The notes: generated by a model not told the origin, from the sequence alone. Counted from the first letter of the stretch, positions 42,539 through 51,881 are shown. The stretch is DNA of 64,000 nucleotides from Deltaproteobacteria bacterium HGW-Deltaproteobacteria-12 (GCA_002840565.1 PHBK01000002.1:1-64000), one strand, 5' to 3'. Numbers and translations are program-made.

Positions 42539-45500
42539 TAAATCACCCTCTCCGCCGGGATGCCGTCACCATCCCATCTGTCCAGTAACCGGGTAATTTT
42601 TACGGTATTAGATGAATTAATCGAGTTGCCTGATTCTACAGCGTGCCTTAAGGCTTTTATTTCCGCCAGCAGTTCGGGACTGTCGGCGCCAATTACCGTC
42701 GCCGAGTACCCTTTCCGCGGTGAAACAATCAGCTCGGTTCCGTGGAGTTGTGCATAATATCCCGTTTCCGGACCGCTGCTGATTCCTCCGTCGGCATATC
42801 CGGCCATTGCCCGTTGATAGTCCGCAGCAGTTGCATAATTTTCCGGTTTGAGTTTGCCCTTTGCGTTTTCCAGATACTTGTAATAATCATCCGCGCTCTT
42901 GGACATGTTCATCAATGCAACATAGGCCGTCTGGCCTGCCGTAGATGTTAAATCCAGGGATTCAACAAGAGACCGATAACCAGCCCTTTGTCCGGGAAGA
43001 TCGAAGCCGAGCGTGCCCAGTATTTCCGTTAATTGATCTTTTAATTTCACTTGCTTTTCGGCGTCGCTGAAAAAGGCATCATAATAGGTCTGCATGGATT
43101 CTGTGAGCTTATCCAGACTGCCGGCGATTGTGATCAAAGTTTCGCTGAATTGAATCGCTGCCGGGATAGTCCCGCTAAATGCCTGATTGGTCATTTTCAG
43201 GTAATAGGCGATTGCTTCTTTATCTGTCAGCAGGCGAACGGCGGTTTCGTAGAGCCCTTCATTTATTTGTTGATACTGGGAAATGATAGGGCCGAGAATC
43301 GCCATTGCGGCGTTGTCGCTAATGTTGGAAATTAATTCCGTGATTGTCTTATTGATTTCCTCGCCTGTTTTGTCTTTTAAATCGATTTCCACATTACCAA
43401 AAGAATAATTGAGGGCAGTATTAACATCGGCTCCCAAGCCCTTTGATAATTCATAAAGGGTTGCCCCGAGATTTTTAAACACTGAGGTAAAAAGAGTTGT
43501 AACTGTGCTATCCAATGCCCCGTATGCCTTGGAATAAGTGTCGGAATCGCTGCTAAACCATCCGCCATCGGTATGGGTAACAATGCCCGCGTAGTTATAT
43601 CCGCTGACACCCTGCCCGCCAATTAGGTTGCGGATGGACGGACTGTTAATCCCTATTCCCTGATGCACTAATGTCTGCTCGGAGGATCCGCCGAAAATAC
43701 CATTGGCAACCCAAGATAATAATTGGGGCATATATTTTTCTACTGCCAGGCTTCCGAAATCTAACCCAATAGCGCGAATCTTGTTTACAGAACTGAAGAA
43801 TTCATTGCCTTCAACATTTGTGCCGCCCATGAATAATGACAAAAGGCCGCTTTGGGAAAGCTTGTTTATGGCCAGTTCTACGTTTCCCAGGGAAGACATC
43901 GTAGTAATATTCATGCCGGAAATTCCGCCCGTTCGCAGAACAGAGGACACAAGCCCCGTGATATTGGAATTCAGATCCTTCAATTCGTTGTAAATTTTAG
44001 TCAGCTTTGTTTCTTCCATTTGATATGTATCGGATAGAAGTTTGAAGGAATTTTCGATAGATTCACTGCCGGTGCCGTCTGCTGCGCCGAGGACCGTGCT
44101 TTTCGGTAAGGCAGGCACCGCTGCTGAGGAAACGGAGGAACCGGCGCCAAAAGCAATTCCGGCAATTCCGAGGACGCCTGTCATTATTGCAATCATGGCA
44201 GCGATACGAGGAAAGGCCGTATAGGGGTCGCCCGTGCCCTGACTGGCCACAGAAGAAACCGCCCCCGTGACCGCCGTTGAGGCATTCGCCGTATTTGTGA
44301 TACCCGCCGCAGCCGTCGCAGCTGTCGCCTGTGTAGCATACCCTAGAACTATCTGAATGTTTTTCGCAATATTCATTGCTAATTCAGCGGCAAGGGCAAC
44401 TTTTTTAAAATCTTGCAGTCTTTTATATTCGCTGGACTCTTCACTATAACATTTCATGGCTGCGTCGAGCATCGAGTCAAAACCGGAAATTGCCGACCTT
44501 ACACCTTTTTGCTCGGCGTCTATTCTCGCGCTCAATGCAGTGATTTGATCTTGATTGGCTTTAGCGTTGGCGGCCCCTATGTCGCCATACAATTGTATAT
44601 AGGCTTGTCTTTCTTTTTCAATGCGGGCGAGTTTCAAGTTGTAAGCCGTTTCTTCGTAACCCTGAATTGATTCATAATAGGCGATCCGCTCGCCCATCAT
44701 TTTTTTGTTGAAATCAATCGTTTCTTGAAGACCTTTGGTGATCGAATCTTGGGTGGCTTTCTCTTGCGCCTTCATTTTTTCAGAGGCCGCTGCATTATCT
44801 TTTAAGTAATTAGCGTACCATTGCTCAACCAATTTTGTTTGTTCAGCCAACCGGGCTTCGTTAATCAATTGTAAGTCGGCGTTCGGGTTTTCTCTGAGTT
44901 TGGCCATGTCTTTTTCGAGTTTGGCCAGGGCGCGATCTAAATCATCCATTCCGGCAGTCGTAATAGTGAAATTCAAGGCTTCTTTAGCTTTCTCCCATTG
45001 TTCCCGCAACTTCTTTGCCTCTGTGGTTTCAATTGCGGTTTCTTCTGCCGCTTTTCGTGCTGCCAATCTTTTGTTTTCGGCTGCATCCTGTGCCGCTTTT
45101 GCTGCCACCTTGCCTTCCGCCGTCAGTGATTTTTCAAGCTCAAGCCGTTTTTTGTTCAGGTCTTCGATTGCCTGGGCAGATGCGTTATATCTATTCTCGT
45201 ATTCAATATTGGCTTTCGCCGCCGCTTCAAAACCCCTTACGCTATCTTTAAACCCGAGCGCTGCAGTCGGCCCCCAGAAAAACATTTTTGCCGACGTAGC
45301 CGTCCCGCCAATTTTATCAAGAGACATCGCCAGTTTATAAATATGAGTTTCAATATCAATAATGGTGATCCGGAAATTTGTTCCCCAGTCAGCAATGGCT
45401 TGTTTGCCTTCACCCGTTAAATTGCCGTTCAGGTCGGTAATAGCGCCGGTAATCTGTTCAATTATTTCCGCCAGTGCAGGTGTAAAGGCAAGACCTATCC

Positions 45501-46266
45501 CTACTTTCAGATTATCAATGTGGCGTTGCAAGGAAAGAACCTGTTTACCCGCCGTACCCATTGCCGCCTCGTAGGTTCCGGCAATCATTTTACCGGCTTC
45601 CATAACGGTGTTCATGCGGATTTGTGATTTTTCAGCCTCGCTAAACGATGTTGCCGCCCGCCCCGTTGCTTTGGCCACATTCTGGTAGCTGTTTTCAAAA
45701 TTGACGTTGATGCCGATAGTGCGCAGGATTTCCACCTGCCCGGATTGAATGCCGTAAACCATGCGTTGAAAAGCCTCAGAGCTATTAATATTTCCGATAA
45801 CAGCGGCATCCTGAGCAACGCGAGCCAGCTTTGTTGATTGTGCGAGGTCAAGATTCGCCTGCACCATACGGGTAAGCGTCTGCCGGGCTTCGGTCATTGA
45901 AATACCGGCCTTTTCAAGGCTTTGGGCATAGGCTGCCATCTGTGCGCCAGTATATCCGGCGTTATTGCCGACAACGCGCATAACCACGCCCAGCGTTTCA
46001 TATCTGGCAGCCAACAGAGTAACATCCTTGACATATTCAGCAAGTTTCAAAACCCCATAGGCAGCAGCGATCGCCCGAACCGCGGAGGCCATCTGCATAA
46101 AGCTGGCGTTGGCCGAATCAGTGGCTGACTTGACGTTGCGGGTGCTGGTTTCTGCCTTCCGCCCTTTATCGGCAAAATCGTCTAAACTCTTTGATGCATT
46201 GGCAACCCCGGCGACAGCTCCGGACGAATCAGCTGTGATTTTTAAGGTTATAAGATCAGTGCTCAT
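42538..46266 (-). CDS. Phage tail tape measure protein
   Basis: At 1242 residues this is the longest gene of the prophage. It sets tail length and travels with the DNA during injection. The N-terminal 250 residues resemble tape-measure domains (SYQNVAKATGRAATSFSEAE, AMGTAGKQVLSLQRHIDNLK). A long Lys/Glu/Ala-rich helical region follows (about 380-560), then hydrophobic segments around 640-710, and a C-terminal DGGISSGPETGYYAQLHG motif typical of tape measures. It overlaps the chaperone frame by four bases. At roughly 0.15 nm per residue it predicts a tail near 190 nm. Confidence 0.93.
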   Translation of the reverse strand: MSTDLITLKITADSSGAVAGVANASKSLDDFADKGRKAETSTRNVKSATDSANASFMQMASAVRAIAAAYGVLKLAEYVKDVTLLAARYETLGVVMRVVGNNAGYTGAQMAAYAQSLEKAGISMTEARQTLTRMVQANLDLAQSTKLARVAQDAAVIGNINSSEAFQRMVYGIQSGQVEILRTIGINVNFENSYQNVAKATGRAATSFSEAEKSQIRMNTVMEAGKMIAGTYEAAMGTAGKQVLSLQRHIDNLKVGIGLAFTPALAEIIEQITGAITDLNGNLTGEGKQAIADWGTNFRITIIDIETHIYKLAMSLDKIGGTATSAKMFFWGPTAALGFKDSVRGFEAAAKANIEYENRYNASAQAIEDLNKKRLELEKSLTAEGKVAAKAAQDAAENKRLAARKAAEETAIETTEAKKLREQWEKAKEALNFTITTAGMDDLDRALAKLEKDMAKLRENPNADLQLINEARLAEQTKLVEQWYANYLKDNAAASEKMKAQEKATQDSITKGLQETIDFNKKMMGERIAYYESIQGYEETAYNLKLARIEKERQAYIQLYGDIGAANAKANQDQITALSARIDAEQKGVRSAISGFDSMLDAAMKCYSEESSEYKRLQDFKKVALAAELAMNIAKNIQIVLGYATQATAATAAAGITNTANASTAVTGAVSSVASQGTGDPYTAFPRIAAMIAIMTGVLGIAGIAFGAGSSVSSAAVPALPKSTVLGAADGTGSESIENSFKLLSDTYQMEETKLTKIYNELKDLNSNITGLVSSVLRTGGISGMNITTMSSLGNVELAINKLSQSGLLSLFMGGTNVEGNEFFSSVNKIRAIGLDFGSLAVEKYMPQLLSWVANGIFGGSSEQTLVHQGIGINSPSIRNLIGGQGVSGYNYAGIVTHTDGGWFSSDSDTYSKAYGALDSTVTTLFTSVFKNLGATLYELSKGLGADVNTALNYSFGNVEIDLKDKTGEEINKTITELISNISDNAAMAILGPIISQYQQINEGLYETAVRLLTDKEAIAYYLKMTNQAFSGTIPAAIQFSETLITIAGSLDKLTESMQTYYDAFFSDAEKQVKLKDQLTEILGTLGFDLPGQRAGYRSLVESLDLTSTAGQTAYVALMNMSKSADDYYKYLENAKGKLKPENYATAADYQRAMAGYADGGISSGPETGYYAQLHGTELIVSPRKGYSATVIGADSPELLAEIKALRHAVESGNSINSSNTVKITRLLDRWDGDGIPAERVI

Positions 46267-46622
46267 TTTTTCATTGCCTCTGCAAGATATGCCCGGTCCA
46301 ACTGCTTAATTACATCCACTTCCCATGCTTCCGGTTCGATCTTTGTCAGGTTCGCCCAGGCCCGAATCTCGGAAAAACTCAACGGCATTGGCCCGAATTC
46401 CCCATATTGCCTGCCGTTCGATAAATCACAAAACCAGTGCCAGAGATACAAAAGGCAATCGGCTACTTCGAGCGGCGCTAACTGCTCCGGCATTTTGCCT
46501 GTCTGCCGGTAAACACTTTCCAGATGTTCCCTGAGAGAAGCCCCGTCTTTCTGCCGGGCATTGAGCGCGAACTCATGCCCGGCATACTCGAGCAGGCCGT
46601 CGATCAGGATCTGATAAAATTT
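46263..46622 (-). CDS. Tail assembly chaperone, second reading frame (-1 frameshift extension)
   Basis: This frame is open from the slip site to 46263 without a stop and has no good start near its beginning. Its first natural ATG is at 46493. It encodes about 117 residues (YQILIDGLLEYAGHEF at the start, WHWFCDLSNGRQYGEFGP in the middle) with good coding character upstream of that ATG. It is therefore most simply read as the 'T' part of a lambda gpG/gpGT-type fusion. Both products are typically chaperones for the tape measure, whose gene overlaps its end by four bases. Confidence 0.72.
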   Translation of the reverse strand, partial: KFYQILIDGLLEYAGHEFALNARQKDGASLREHLESVYRQTGKMPEQLAPLEVADCLLYLWHWFCDLSNGRQYGEFGPMPLSFSEIRAWANLTKIEPEAWEVDVIKQLDRAYLAEAMKK

Positions 46623-47011
46623 GCCCGGTCACCGATCGCTGTGTCCACCTGCTCCCTGATCCAGGGGAACCTCTCGTAAACCATGACCGCATTTTCCGGA
46701 GTACATTCGATCGGCACGCCATTAATAACCACACCTGACCATGACTTCGTGCAGGCGGCGAGCAGGGCAATGCTGTCTTGCTCTATCTCCTCGGTGGGTA
46801 TAGAAGCGGATCGGAAACCGCCTTTCGTAATCTTCTGCATTCTCTTTTTGTTCTGGGCGCGGCTGACTTTTTGGAATTCGTCGGAATCCTTTCCGAGTAC
46901 ATGAATCTTTATATCAAGGTCTTCATTGGTGGCCGGGTTGTAGATCTGAACATCAAAGCCCTCGTTAGAGCCTTTCACGGTATCCAATGTAGCTAAATCA
47001 ATCGGTGTCAT
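46604..47011 (-). CDS. Tail assembly chaperone, first reading frame
   Basis: The 135-residue protein starts at ATG 47011 after a GGAGGA ribosome-binding site. The frame stays open further upstream, but through a palindromic repeat, so the later start is chosen. It begins MTPIDLATLDTVKGSNEGF, with a beta-rich N-terminus and a helical C-terminus, as in tail tube-chaperone proteins. It sits between the tail tube gene and the tape measure, the standard position for gpG-like chaperones. Its last codons contain a -1 slip heptamer. Confidence 0.75.
   Translation of the reverse strand: MTPIDLATLDTVKGSNEGFDVQIYNPATNEDLDIKIHVLGKDSDEFQKVSRAQNKKRMQKITKGGFRSASIPTEEIEQDSIALLAACTKSWSGVVINGVPIECTPENAVMVYERFPWIREQVDTAIGDRANFIRS
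46616..46622 (-). promoter_or_regulatory. Programmed -1 frameshift site (A AAT TTT)
   Basis: On the minus strand the zero-frame codons GCA AAT TTT contain the heptamer A-AAT-TTT, which fits X-XXY-YYZ exactly. It lies four codons before the TGA of the first chaperone frame. A -1 slip leads into the frame that runs open for 117 codons to the tape measure. Confidence 0.68.
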
Positions 47012-47039
47012 GGTGTATCCTCCTCCTGTTTTTTTCTGT

Positions 47040-47091
47040 CTGGGGACACGTAACCACCCATGTGGGTGGCAAGACAAGTACATGTCCCCAG
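47040..47091. repeat. Palindromic repeat element, long copy
   Basis: CTGGGGACA (47040-47048) pairs with TGTCCCCAG (47083-47091). Inside lies a second perfect hairpin, CCACCCA (47054-47060) with TGGGTGG (47063-47069). It fills the gap between the tail tube and chaperone genes. Related copies lie at 48403-48433 and 56621-56651. Confidence 0.8.
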
Positions 47092-47115
47092 CGCTTAAAT
47101 TATCCTACTTGCGCC

Positions 47116-48357
47116 TTAAGCGACCGTGCTATCCTGAATCGAAATCGTGGTTGCTTCGGTATTCACCGCGGCGCCGCCTGCCGTATTGAACAGGGCAGTA
47201 AACGGCATGGTCTGAATAAGACCTTTTTCTCCATCATCTTTGGAAGCTCCACCGACTTTCACGCGAGGCAGCGAAATTGCCAGAAAATCGGCATTTGCCG
47301 CATTGCTGGTCGTGAAGGCCACATTGATGGAAACTTCCGTTTCGTTGATAAAGTAATCGCGGAAAGTTGCATCTTCGAAAAAGACGGTCATATTTCCCGT
47401 AACAACACTTTTTCCGCTGAATATTTCCGGTTTGACATTGGAACCGACAACCGGCTCAGACGACAGGTTTGCGGCGACATTGAAGTCCATACCCGTGATC
47501 AGGGCCACTTTTACGCCCTGGACGTAAATAGCGCCATTGACCGCGGCTACCACTCCGGCAGTTCCTGCAGCGGCCGGGCTCGTAAAATATGGTGCATTTG
47601 CCGACGTTTTCGGCACCATATCCAGACCCATCATGCCGAAATCAATTGTCGCCATGCCTGTGGCCGAGAGTTTCACCGCCATAGAATTAACTTTGCAATC
47701 CGTGAATACTTCGGACAGGTCCAGGTCGGAATAATTATGTTCGATTGTGAAATAATCGTCAGTGTGGCCCGTAGCCGGAATCCAAAGTTTTTTACCCACC
47801 ACGGTTACAGTAACGCTATCACCTGCGGCATCCGCCACGACGGGCACGCCATCGAGCATTACTCCCGTCATGACGAGAGCGGTAAGGCCTGTGATCAGGA
47901 AGTTATGAGCATTGTTGTTCGTTGCCGTGCCGCCTGCAAAACCGGACCAGCGGACAACGTCCCCGACCTTAAAGCCGTCGGTAATGTATGACCCCGTGGT
48001 TTGTGTAAAGGTGCCCTCCGCGCCAGTAGTAGGCGCTGCCGTCACATCTATTTCAGCTGAAGATACACCGCCTGCTGCCCACGCCTTCCGCATAATAGCG
48101 GCCATTAACAACTGATACGATCCGGGAGCAAGTTCTCCGGCAATAGTGCCGTCAACCGAACGTACCCCGTGCCGGAAATCAGCCACCTGCTTGTCGGTGC
48201 GCATTTCATTGGACTGATAAGTTTCTTTTTTAAAGTCCAGCGTTGAAGAAGTGCGCCGCAGGTAAATCGCCGATGCCGCGTTTACCGCTGCAATAGTTCC
48301 TTTCGCCGTCTGCAGAGCAATTACCAATTTTTTTTCGATACCTTTTGCAATGGTCAT
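47116..48357 (-). CDS. Phage tail tube protein
   Basis: This 413-residue protein matches long tail-tube proteins of siphoviruses. The N-terminus (GIEKKLVIALQTAKGTIAA, then YLRRTSSTLDFKKETYQSNE) and the beta-rich body (KLWIPATGHTDDYFTIEH, VSINVAFTTSNAANADFL) are typical. An inserted domain may lie around residues 95-165. The ribosome-binding site AAGGAG precedes the ATG. A palindromic repeat follows the gene on each side. Confidence 0.82.
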   Translation of the reverse strand: MTIAKGIEKKLVIALQTAKGTIAAVNAASAIYLRRTSSTLDFKKETYQSNEMRTDKQVADFRHGVRSVDGTIAGELAPGSYQLLMAAIMRKAWAAGGVSSAEIDVTAAPTTGAEGTFTQTTGSYITDGFKVGDVVRWSGFAGGTATNNNAHNFLITGLTALVMTGVMLDGVPVVADAAGDSVTVTVVGKKLWIPATGHTDDYFTIEHNYSDLDLSEVFTDCKVNSMAVKLSATGMATIDFGMMGLDMVPKTSANAPYFTSPAAAGTAGVVAAVNGAIYVQGVKVALITGMDFNVAANLSSEPVVGSNVKPEIFSGKSVVTGNMTVFFEDATFRDYFINETEVSINVAFTTSNAANADFLAISLPRVKVGGASKDDGEKGLIQTMPFTALFNTAGGAAVNTEATTISIQDSTVA

Positions 48358-48402
48358 AATTATTTTCTCCTTTTGAAGTCGTTATTTTAGCTTTCTTGCT
48401 GT

Positions 48403-48433
48403 CTGGGGACACGTAACTAGTACATGTCCCCAG
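48403..48433. repeat. Palindromic repeat element, short copy
   Basis: CTGGGGACA (48403-48411) and TGTCCCCAG (48425-48433) form perfect 9-bp outer arms of the same element as at 47040-47091, without the inner hairpin. It lies between the gp37-like and tail tube genes. Confidence 0.8.
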
Positions 48434-48445
48434 CGCCCCCTACTA

Positions 48446-48883
48446 TTACCCCGCGGGCAGCGGTTCCGTCGCAATTATATCTGTGCTTATCCGATAGCTG
48501 AGCCCGTAAACTAAAAAGCCTCCCTCTGCGGACAGCAGCTCCTCTTTCACAGGCCAGAGATACCCGTAAGCTGCGATCTTATGGCCGATAAGATAATTCC
48601 TGCTGGCCTCGATAATCGTATATGCGGATGACGCTCCGGCCTCTCGGCTCCTGAAATTGCGCGATACCAACACGATCAGAAAACTCATCTGGAGATCCGC
48701 CTTGTTTATACCAATGACTGCTCTCTTCTCGAAATCTGCGCCCTGGTAAATTATTGCCAGCGCTGGCAGTAGTTGAGGCGACTTGAGCAAATCATCAATA
48801 TCGCCCTGCCAGGTGCCTACACTCTTTATCCCGGAGATTTTCGCCAATTGCGCAATAATATCGTCTTGTATCGTCTCGATCAT
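48446..48883 (-). CDS. Mu gp37-like protein (DUF1834)
   Basis: The 145-residue protein starts at ATG 48883 after a GGAGGG ribosome-binding site. The frame extends seven codons further up, but without signal. MIETIQDDIIAQLAKISGIK at the N-terminus and the body resemble the Mu gp37/DUF1834 family, found next to gp36 in Mu-like phages and probably a head-tail joining protein. It directly follows the gp36-like gene, as in Mu. Confidence 0.72.
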   Translation of the reverse strand: MIETIQDDIIAQLAKISGIKSVGTWQGDIDDLLKSPQLLPALAIIYQGADFEKRAVIGINKADLQMSFLIVLVSRNFRSREAGASSAYTIIEASRNYLIGHKIAAYGYLWPVKEELLSAEGGFLVYGLSYRISTDIIATEPLPAG

Positions 48884-48900
48884 GTGTACCCTCCAGGGTA

Positions 48901-49356
48901 TCAATAATTATCCAAAGTTCCGGCGCTGCCGTCGGATTTTTTGCCCAGAGTAAATATGCGATCGTCTTTTGTCCGCGTTGCCTGGGGACTTCCGTCTGCG
49001 GGTTCTGCCGGGGCATCTGCTCCCAGGGAAATCAGCTCCCTGGCCACATCCTTTAAAAAGCGGATGGCGTTGTCATAACGCTTCTGGCGGTCCTCCGGGA
49101 TTTTTAAAACCGATCGCCTGGTGAACAGATTATAAACCGCCATGTCCACGGAGAGCTTACGGATGATGACCGGTACCGGCGAAAACGGCATGGTATAGCG
49201 GCTGCCGCAATAGGAATCTATCTCCGCATCAGCGTCGGCGATGGCCCTTGACACAACGTAAGTATCTATATCCCCGGTATTGACGTCGTCGGTTAGCTGA
49301 ACCAGCTCGTCTTCCGGGATCGCACTTTTTAAATCTTCCAGGGTGCAATAGCTCAT
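48901..49356 (-). CDS. Mu gp36-like protein (DUF1320)
   Basis: The 151-residue protein matches DUF1320 (Mu gp36, head completion). Typical features are MSYCTLEDLKSAIPEDEL at the start, AIADADAEIDSYCGSRYTMPF (about residues 40-60), DMAVYNLFTRR, and RQKRYDNAIRFLKDVA. It overlaps the papain-like gene by four bases. In Mu this gene follows the capsid genes directly. Here more than 6 kb of other genes separate them. Confidence 0.88.
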   Translation of the reverse strand: MSYCTLEDLKSAIPEDELVQLTDDVNTGDIDTYVVSRAIADADAEIDSYCGSRYTMPFSPVPVIIRKLSVDMAVYNLFTRRSVLKIPEDRQKRYDNAIRFLKDVARELISLGADAPAEPADGSPQATRTKDDRIFTLGKKSDGSAGTLDNY

Positions 49357-49814
49357 TGTATCCCCTCATATGGTGTAGATGTTTGATACAGTAATTCCGG
49401 CGTTATCTTGATAAAACAATCTTCCCTGATGATGGGGTGCCCGGCCCGCACCGCCATTGCCGGCACCAACTCACAACATGCCCACGAAGCATCGTCTTGC
49501 CAGTTGCGGCGGCATAGCCAACCGTAGATATAAAGCGAATCATAGGGCTTGCCGATTTCTTGTTTTGCCAGTTGCCATACTTTGTCGGGGTCAGGATGAT
49601 AGATAGTTCCGAACTCCACTCCATCTTTTTTTAAAAAAGCCTCTATCGGCAGTTCTCGGACACCAGCACCATGAGTTGATTCGATGTAAGACTTTTTATC
49701 AGGGCTAATCAGTACGACATGAGAAAATCGGCTCCACGTCAGCAGTCGGATCACTTTAGAAATGAAGTCCTGCTTGTCAGTCGAAAATCCAACAATAATA
49801 TGTTTATCGGTCAT
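49353..49814 (-). CDS. Permuted papain-like (YiiX/NlpC-P60-type) hydrolase of the prophage
   Basis: The 153-residue protein has the permuted NlpC/P60 layout: IVGFSTDKQDFISKVIRL, then RFSHVVLI with the catalytic His near residue 32, and WACCELVPAMAV with the Cys near residue 114. Such domains may cut peptidoglycan cross-links during DNA entry or modify host lipids. It is coupled to the gp36-like gene (ATGA overlap). The same fold occurs in the host gene at 6473-7687, but the two share only the motifs. Confidence 0.75.
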   Translation of the reverse strand: MTDKHIIVGFSTDKQDFISKVIRLLTWSRFSHVVLISPDKKSYIESTHGAGVRELPIEAFLKKDGVEFGTIYHPDPDKVWQLAKQEIGKPYDSLYIYGWLCRRNWQDDASWACCELVPAMAVRAGHPIIREDCFIKITPELLYQTSTPYEGIQ

Positions 49815-49828
49815 TTTGCTAATTATCC

Positions 49829-50149
49829 CTAAGTTATTTTACTCAGGTTCCGGACGGCGTATACATATTCCGCCGTGGCTTTTTTATTGTCGGTGCCAAA
49901 AGTAATGCTTACCGTCAGCCTTTTTTTCTCCACCGCCCGCGTGCTGTCCAGGATGGCATTTTGCGCATCGGTAATGGTCAGATCATGTGTGGCGGCAGAC
50001 GGTGTAAACGCCGTCCAATCGACAATCTGCGTGTCCGAGGACACATCGTCGAGCCGGTAAAGCCCGGCAGAAGGAATAACCGCCGCACCGGTTCCGTCAG
50101 CAAATGTGCACTGCAGCGTTAATGTTGTTTCCTCGTTAACGACATTCAT
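49829..50149 (-). CDS. Small beta-rich phage protein
   Basis: This 106-residue protein begins MNVVNEETTLTLQCTFADGTG and looks like an immunoglobulin-like beta sandwich (AVIPSAGLYRLDDVSSDTQI, then VEKKRLTVSITFGTDNKKAT). The start at 50149 directly follows the stop of the preceding gene (TGAaATG), suggesting coupling. An in-frame ATG at 50188 would add 13 residues within the preceding gene. No family is recognised. It is probably a virion surface or fibre-associated protein. Confidence 0.6.
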   Translation of the reverse strand: MNVVNEETTLTLQCTFADGTGAAVIPSAGLYRLDDVSSDTQIVDWTAFTPSAATHDLTITDAQNAILDSTRAVEKKRLTVSITFGTDNKKATAEYVYAVRNLSKIT

Positions 50150-50150
50150 T

Positions 50151-51881
50151 TCAGACCCCATTGATTGTAATATTTCCGTGTTTGGCATTGAACTCTATAA
50201 TCAGCCGCTTATATATTTGCCGGAATAACACAATGTTGTCCGACGACACTCCATGCAAGGCATTGGCCAGGTCCAGATAGTGGGTTTGCGTGAGCACAAC
50301 TCCGTCCGATCCGACAAGATGCGCCGAATCCTGAATGGCCAGGATGTAGGCTTGAATTAACGACGGGGCATCACTTATTACTGCATGACCGGCAGCGTCG
50401 ACGGAAATCGCTTGATTCTGCACTATAGCCGGAGCGTCGGATATCAGGGACTGAGAGGCGTTTTGTACCGCCAGTTGCCCTGCTATAACAAGAGATAGCT
50501 CATCCGAACTCAAAGCATGGATGGCGTCGGAAATCACCAGTGTTTTATGCTCTACAAGAGTCGGCTCCCCGGAGGTCAGGACATGACCAGAATCTGATAT
50601 TTCCAGCGTTTTATGTTCCGTGAGGGCCGGTTCTCCTGAACTCAAGGCATGGGCACCATTGCTGACCTCAAGCTCTCCGGCCGCCGGTGATTCCGACAAA
50701 ACAATATCGTTCTCAGAAATGATGATCTTTTCGCCTTCTTCCGTCAGGATATACTCGCCCTGTTCATCCATCAGATAAATCGCACCGCCGGAGCAACTAT
50801 GAACATGATTTCCATCAAATACACTAAGAGAAATCGCTCCCGGAAGAGAGGGATTGTCGGAGACCAGGGCATGAGTGCCATCCGCAATGGCCAAGGTATG
50901 CTGCTGCACCAAAGCGGGACTTTCGGACGATGAAACATGGGCACTATCGGAAACAATTAATGTTACCGCCCCGGATAGAGAAACGTTATCCGAGGCCAGG
51001 GCATGGGCAGAATGATCAGCAGCAAGAGCTTGCGCTTGCGTCAATACGGGATCTCCTGACGTATGCGAGTGAGCAGAGTCCGCAACTGTTAATGAGGTTG
51101 ATTCGTCCGCTTGCGGATATAGCCAGTATTTACGACGCTCCTGGATAAAGCAGTAAGGATCAATATAGAGTTGCTGGATTTCTTGAGGCGATAACTCTCT
51201 GGCAAAGTAATAGACATGATAAATTAGCCCGTTAAAAGTTCTTGCGTTGGCCGGTGGTCTGTTACCTATCGTCAAATCTTCAGTCGCATCCGAGTAATGA
51301 GTACCCCCGCCACTTCCGAAAGTTTTTGCCTGATTTATTCCGTCAATATAAAGGTCAAAGCAGGTTATATCTGTCGTGTTTCTGAGCACCACACCTATTC
51401 CATGATGCCCTGCTAATAATGAATTCGCAGGAGATGTAACTTGGGGCAAAGTAGACCCTACGGCTGACCAGCCATAACTCAGAGCGTGAGGAGTCGTCGC
51501 CGTATCAAACCCTCTCCAGCCGGGGCTGGCCGTACTGGAGCATTTACTTACGAGATACCCCATATTATTTTGCCCAGTACCGTCTTTGCGGATGCTATAG
51601 ATCAATGTCGCTGGTTTATTCAGCCATAAATCATTTAACGAAGGCCGCTTTCCGCAGTTGATCATCCCTGCTGTAGCATCGAAGCTGACGCCGTACCCCT
51701 TCTGCCCGGCTTTAAAAGCCGAGTTAGCCGAGATGACTCCGTGATTCCCATTGCCAGACAAATCATTAACGTAAAGTCCATTGGCTTCGCTCATTATCCA
51801 GCACCCGGCCAATCCTTTTGCTAGAGGATGTTGGAAATCAATCTGAGCGCCAAGAGGCGGTTTTTGCAACCATCTGCTCAT
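50151..51881 (-). CDS. LamG-domain virion protein with 22-residue repeats
   Basis: The 576-residue protein starts with a concanavalin A-like LamG domain (about residues 18-235), visible in DLSGNGNHGVISAN and FNGLIYHVYYFARELSPQEI. After that come about twelve repeats of 22 residues with the pattern LxVxDxxHxxxSDxxxLxxxx (for example TLEISDSGHVLTSGEP and TLVISDAIHALSSDEL). One repeat region is broken by an insert containing EYILTEEGEKIIISEND. LamG binds sugars, and repeats of this kind form elongated beta structures, so a tail fibre or decoration role in adsorption is likely. Confidence 0.75.
   Translation of the reverse strand: MSRWLQKPPLGAQIDFQHPLAKGLAGCWIMSEANGLYVNDLSGNGNHGVISANSAFKAGQKGYGVSFDATAGMINCGKRPSLNDLWLNKPATLIYSIRKDGTGQNNMGYLVSKCSSTASPGWRGFDTATTPHALSYGWSAVGSTLPQVTSPANSLLAGHHGIGVVLRNTTDITCFDLYIDGINQAKTFGSGGGTHYSDATEDLTIGNRPPANARTFNGLIYHVYYFARELSPQEIQQLYIDPYCFIQERRKYWLYPQADESTSLTVADSAHSHTSGDPVLTQAQALAADHSAHALASDNVSLSGAVTLIVSDSAHVSSSESPALVQQHTLAIADGTHALVSDNPSLPGAISLSVFDGNHVHSCSGGAIYLMDEQGEYILTEEGEKIIISENDIVLSESPAAGELEVSNGAHALSSGEPALTEHKTLEISDSGHVLTSGEPTLVEHKTLVISDAIHALSSDELSLVIAGQLAVQNASQSLISDAPAIVQNQAISVDAAGHAVISDAPSLIQAYILAIQDSAHLVGSDGVVLTQTHYLDLANALHGVSSDNIVLFRQIYKRLIIEFNAKHGNITINGV

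Noticed and set aside
47040..47091. CRISPR-like repeat array
   Set aside because: The three related palindromes are kilobases apart in gene gaps, with no regular spacers and no cas genes.
47005..47991. Plus-strand ORF opposite the tail tube gene
   Set aside because: It has Cys/His/Arg-rich composition typical of antisense frames and runs through a palindromic repeat. The minus-strand gene is well supported.
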